Origin: Leeia speluncae
Lineage (GTDB): Bacteria; Pseudomonadota; Gammaproteobacteria; Burkholderiales; Leeiaceae
NCBI RefSeq assembly: GCF_020564625.1
Contig: NZ_JAJBZT010000003.1
Coordinates: forward strand, 1-64,000
Reading direction: 5' to 3'
Length of the DNA stretch: 64,000 bases
Position 1 is the stretch's first letter, and the number at the start of each line of letters is the position of its first letter. The position numbers were made by a program, and so were the translations under genes. The notes below the pieces were generated by a model. It was given only the letters and a program-made list of their open reading frames with translations, did no database searches and was not told the origin of the DNA. Shown piece by piece: positions 62,966 to 64,000 of this stretch.

Positions 62966-63853
62966 ATGCATGCCACTTTTCGACAATTACGGCTTTTTCT
63001 TGCACTGGCAGAACACGGCAGTATTAGTGCCGCTGCTAATGCTTGCCACGTCACCCAACCCACCGCTTCCATGCAGCTAAAAGAGCTGGCTGATAGCATT
63101 GGTTCGCCGCTGTATGAAGTCATCGGGAAAAAGGTTTTTCTCACCCACGCAGGCAAAGCCCTTGCACAAACCGCGAGAAATATTGCCAATGAATGGGCCT
63201 CTTATGAGCAGCTAATTTCAGCGCAGCATGGGCTAACACAAGGTAAATTAAAAATTGCGATTGTGAGTACGGCAAAGTACTTTGTGCCAAAACTGCTAGG
63301 CGAATTTTTTAACCAATATCCAGATATTGATCTCTCATTAGAAATTCATAACCGCGCGAGGGTGATTGAACGGCTTCGAGAGAACTTAGATGATCTGTAT
63401 GTAATGACCACACCACCGTCTGATATAGACGTAGTGCAAGAAGAATTTTTAAATAACCCTTTAGAAATCATTGCCTCTGCACGCCACCCACTCGCCGGGC
63501 AAGCCCATATTCCGTTGTCGGAATTAGTGAATGAGCGATTTATCTTACGGGAGAAAGGCTCTGGCACCCGTATGTATTGCAACGCCTATTTTGAGACTCA
63601 CCAGTTTTTCCCTGAAGTACGCTTAGAACTAGGAAGTAATGAGGCGATTAAACAAGCAGTTTCTGCTGGGCTAGGATTATCAGTCATTTCCCATCATGCA
63701 TTGGGTGAGCATTATGTGGATGAATCATTAGCGGTATTAGATGTGGTAGATTTTCCAATTGCTTCAAAATGGTATGTGGTGCATTTAAAAGGGAAACGTT
63801 TAAGCCCTATTGCGGAAGTATTCAGGGAGTATTTGTTAAGTAAGCGGCACTAA
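62966..63853 (+). CDS. CbbR/CmpR-like LysR-family regulator
   Basis: 295 residues. Helix-turn-helix FLALAEHGSISAAANACHVTQPTASMQLKELADSIGSPLYE and effector domain (GKLKIAIVSTAKYFVPKLLGEFFNQYPDIDLSLEI, RARVIERLRENLDDLYVM, LREKGSGTRM). These are features shared with CbbR/CmpR regulators of CO2-fixation and bicarbonate-uptake genes. It is divergent from the SbtA-like permease gene with 90 bases between starts, so that gene is the likely target. Confidence 0.9.
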   Translation: MHATFRQLRLFLALAEHGSISAAANACHVTQPTASMQLKELADSIGSPLYEVIGKKVFLTHAGKALAQTARNIANEWASYEQLISAQHGLTQGKLKIAIVSTAKYFVPKLLGEFFNQYPDIDLSLEIHNRARVIERLRENLDDLYVMTTPPSDIDVVQEEFLNNPLEIIASARHPLAGQAHIPLSELVNERFILREKGSGTRMYCNAYFETHQFFPEVRLELGSNEAIKQAVSAGLGLSVISHHALGEHYVDESLAVLDVVDFPIASKWYVVHLKGKRLSPIAEVFREYLLSKRH

Positions 63854-63943
63854 TTGTAAACCGCCCACAAAAAAATTAGCTTTTTAAAAAAGACCAACTA
63901 CACTTCATTACATGACAATTGATTAGCTTATATTTGAGGAATA

Positions 63944-64000
63944 ATGGCGCATAAAATAGGTGATTTCCTTGTTCTAAAGAATACAAATGATCAATCTCCT
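63944..64000 (+). CDS. Start of an unidentified gene, cut by the right edge
   Basis: GAGGA lies five bases before an ATG, followed by 19 open codons (MAHKIGDFLVLKNTN...). The reading frame is still open at the window end. Too short to identify. Confidence 0.4.
   Translation, partial: MAHKIGDFLVLKNTNDQSP

Overview
This 64 kb window looks like ordinary chromosome from a moderate-GC (mid-40s to high-40s percent by eye) Gram-negative bacterium, most likely a betaproteobacterium and plausibly Neisseriales. The call rests on gene order (tig-clpP-clpX-lon-hupB-tRNAs-ppiD-fabI; metG divergent from apbC-dcd; uvrC-pgsA-tRNA-Gly/Cys; amidohydrolase-ubiG-gph), encoded tRNA CCA ends, and a one-piece tmRNA with the tag ANDETYALAA. 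I found no prophage, insertion sequence, integrase or CRISPR array.

Layout. 1-2.6 kb: start of a sarcosine oxidase beta gene, an orphan periplasmic binding protein and glutathione-independent formaldehyde dehydrogenase, which fits one-carbon (glycine betaine/sarcosine) catabolism. 2.9-6.8 kb: dcd, apbC, metG. 6.9-13.5 kb: two very large divergent multi-PAS GGDEF-EAL proteins; one keeps both active sites, the other has a degenerate EAL domain and a CZB-like tail. 13.6-24 kb: fabI, ppiD, six alternating tRNA-Val/tRNA-Asp genes, hupB and the protein quality-control run lon-clpX-clpP-tig. 24-29.7 kb: multicopper oxidase, N-carbamoylputrescine amidase with a LysR regulator, a polyamine-binding protein and a hotdog thioesterase.

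29.8-36.6 kb: an uninterrupted minus-strand run of six genes with overlapping or nearly touching ends. It starts with Ada-AlkA and Ogt (alkylation repair), passes through an EamA transporter, and ends in an uncharacterised envelope module: a DUF3142 lipoprotein, a repeat-rich 737-residue anchored protein and a small secreted protein. I consider this the best candidate for an undescribed system. 36.7-41.8 kb: tRNA-Cys and two tRNA-Gly with a near-consensus promoter, pgsA, uvrC, rdgC and a PII gene with a sigma-54-like promoter. 41.8-45.7 kb: MoxR/DUF58/transglutaminase operon. 45.8-53.3 kb: aldehyde dehydrogenase with a divergent LysR, a glutamine amidotransferase, an RraA-like protein, an MTA/SAH deaminase-like enzyme, ubiG, gph and an Asp/Glu racemase-family gene. 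53.4-59.7 kb: small secreted unknowns, a YegP-type protein, a globin-coupled diguanylate cyclase, tmRNA, a DUF389 membrane protein, a 43-residue membrane microprotein and a Cys/His-repeat secreted protein. 59.7-64 kb: an MFS transporter, an alpha/beta hydrolase, an SbtA-like permease with a divergent CbbR-like regulator, and the start of another gene at the right edge.

Several start sites were moved downstream of the longest open frame where a Shine-Dalgarno, signal peptide or family length supports it; this is stated in each entry. All family assignments come from motif recognition by eye, with no database search.
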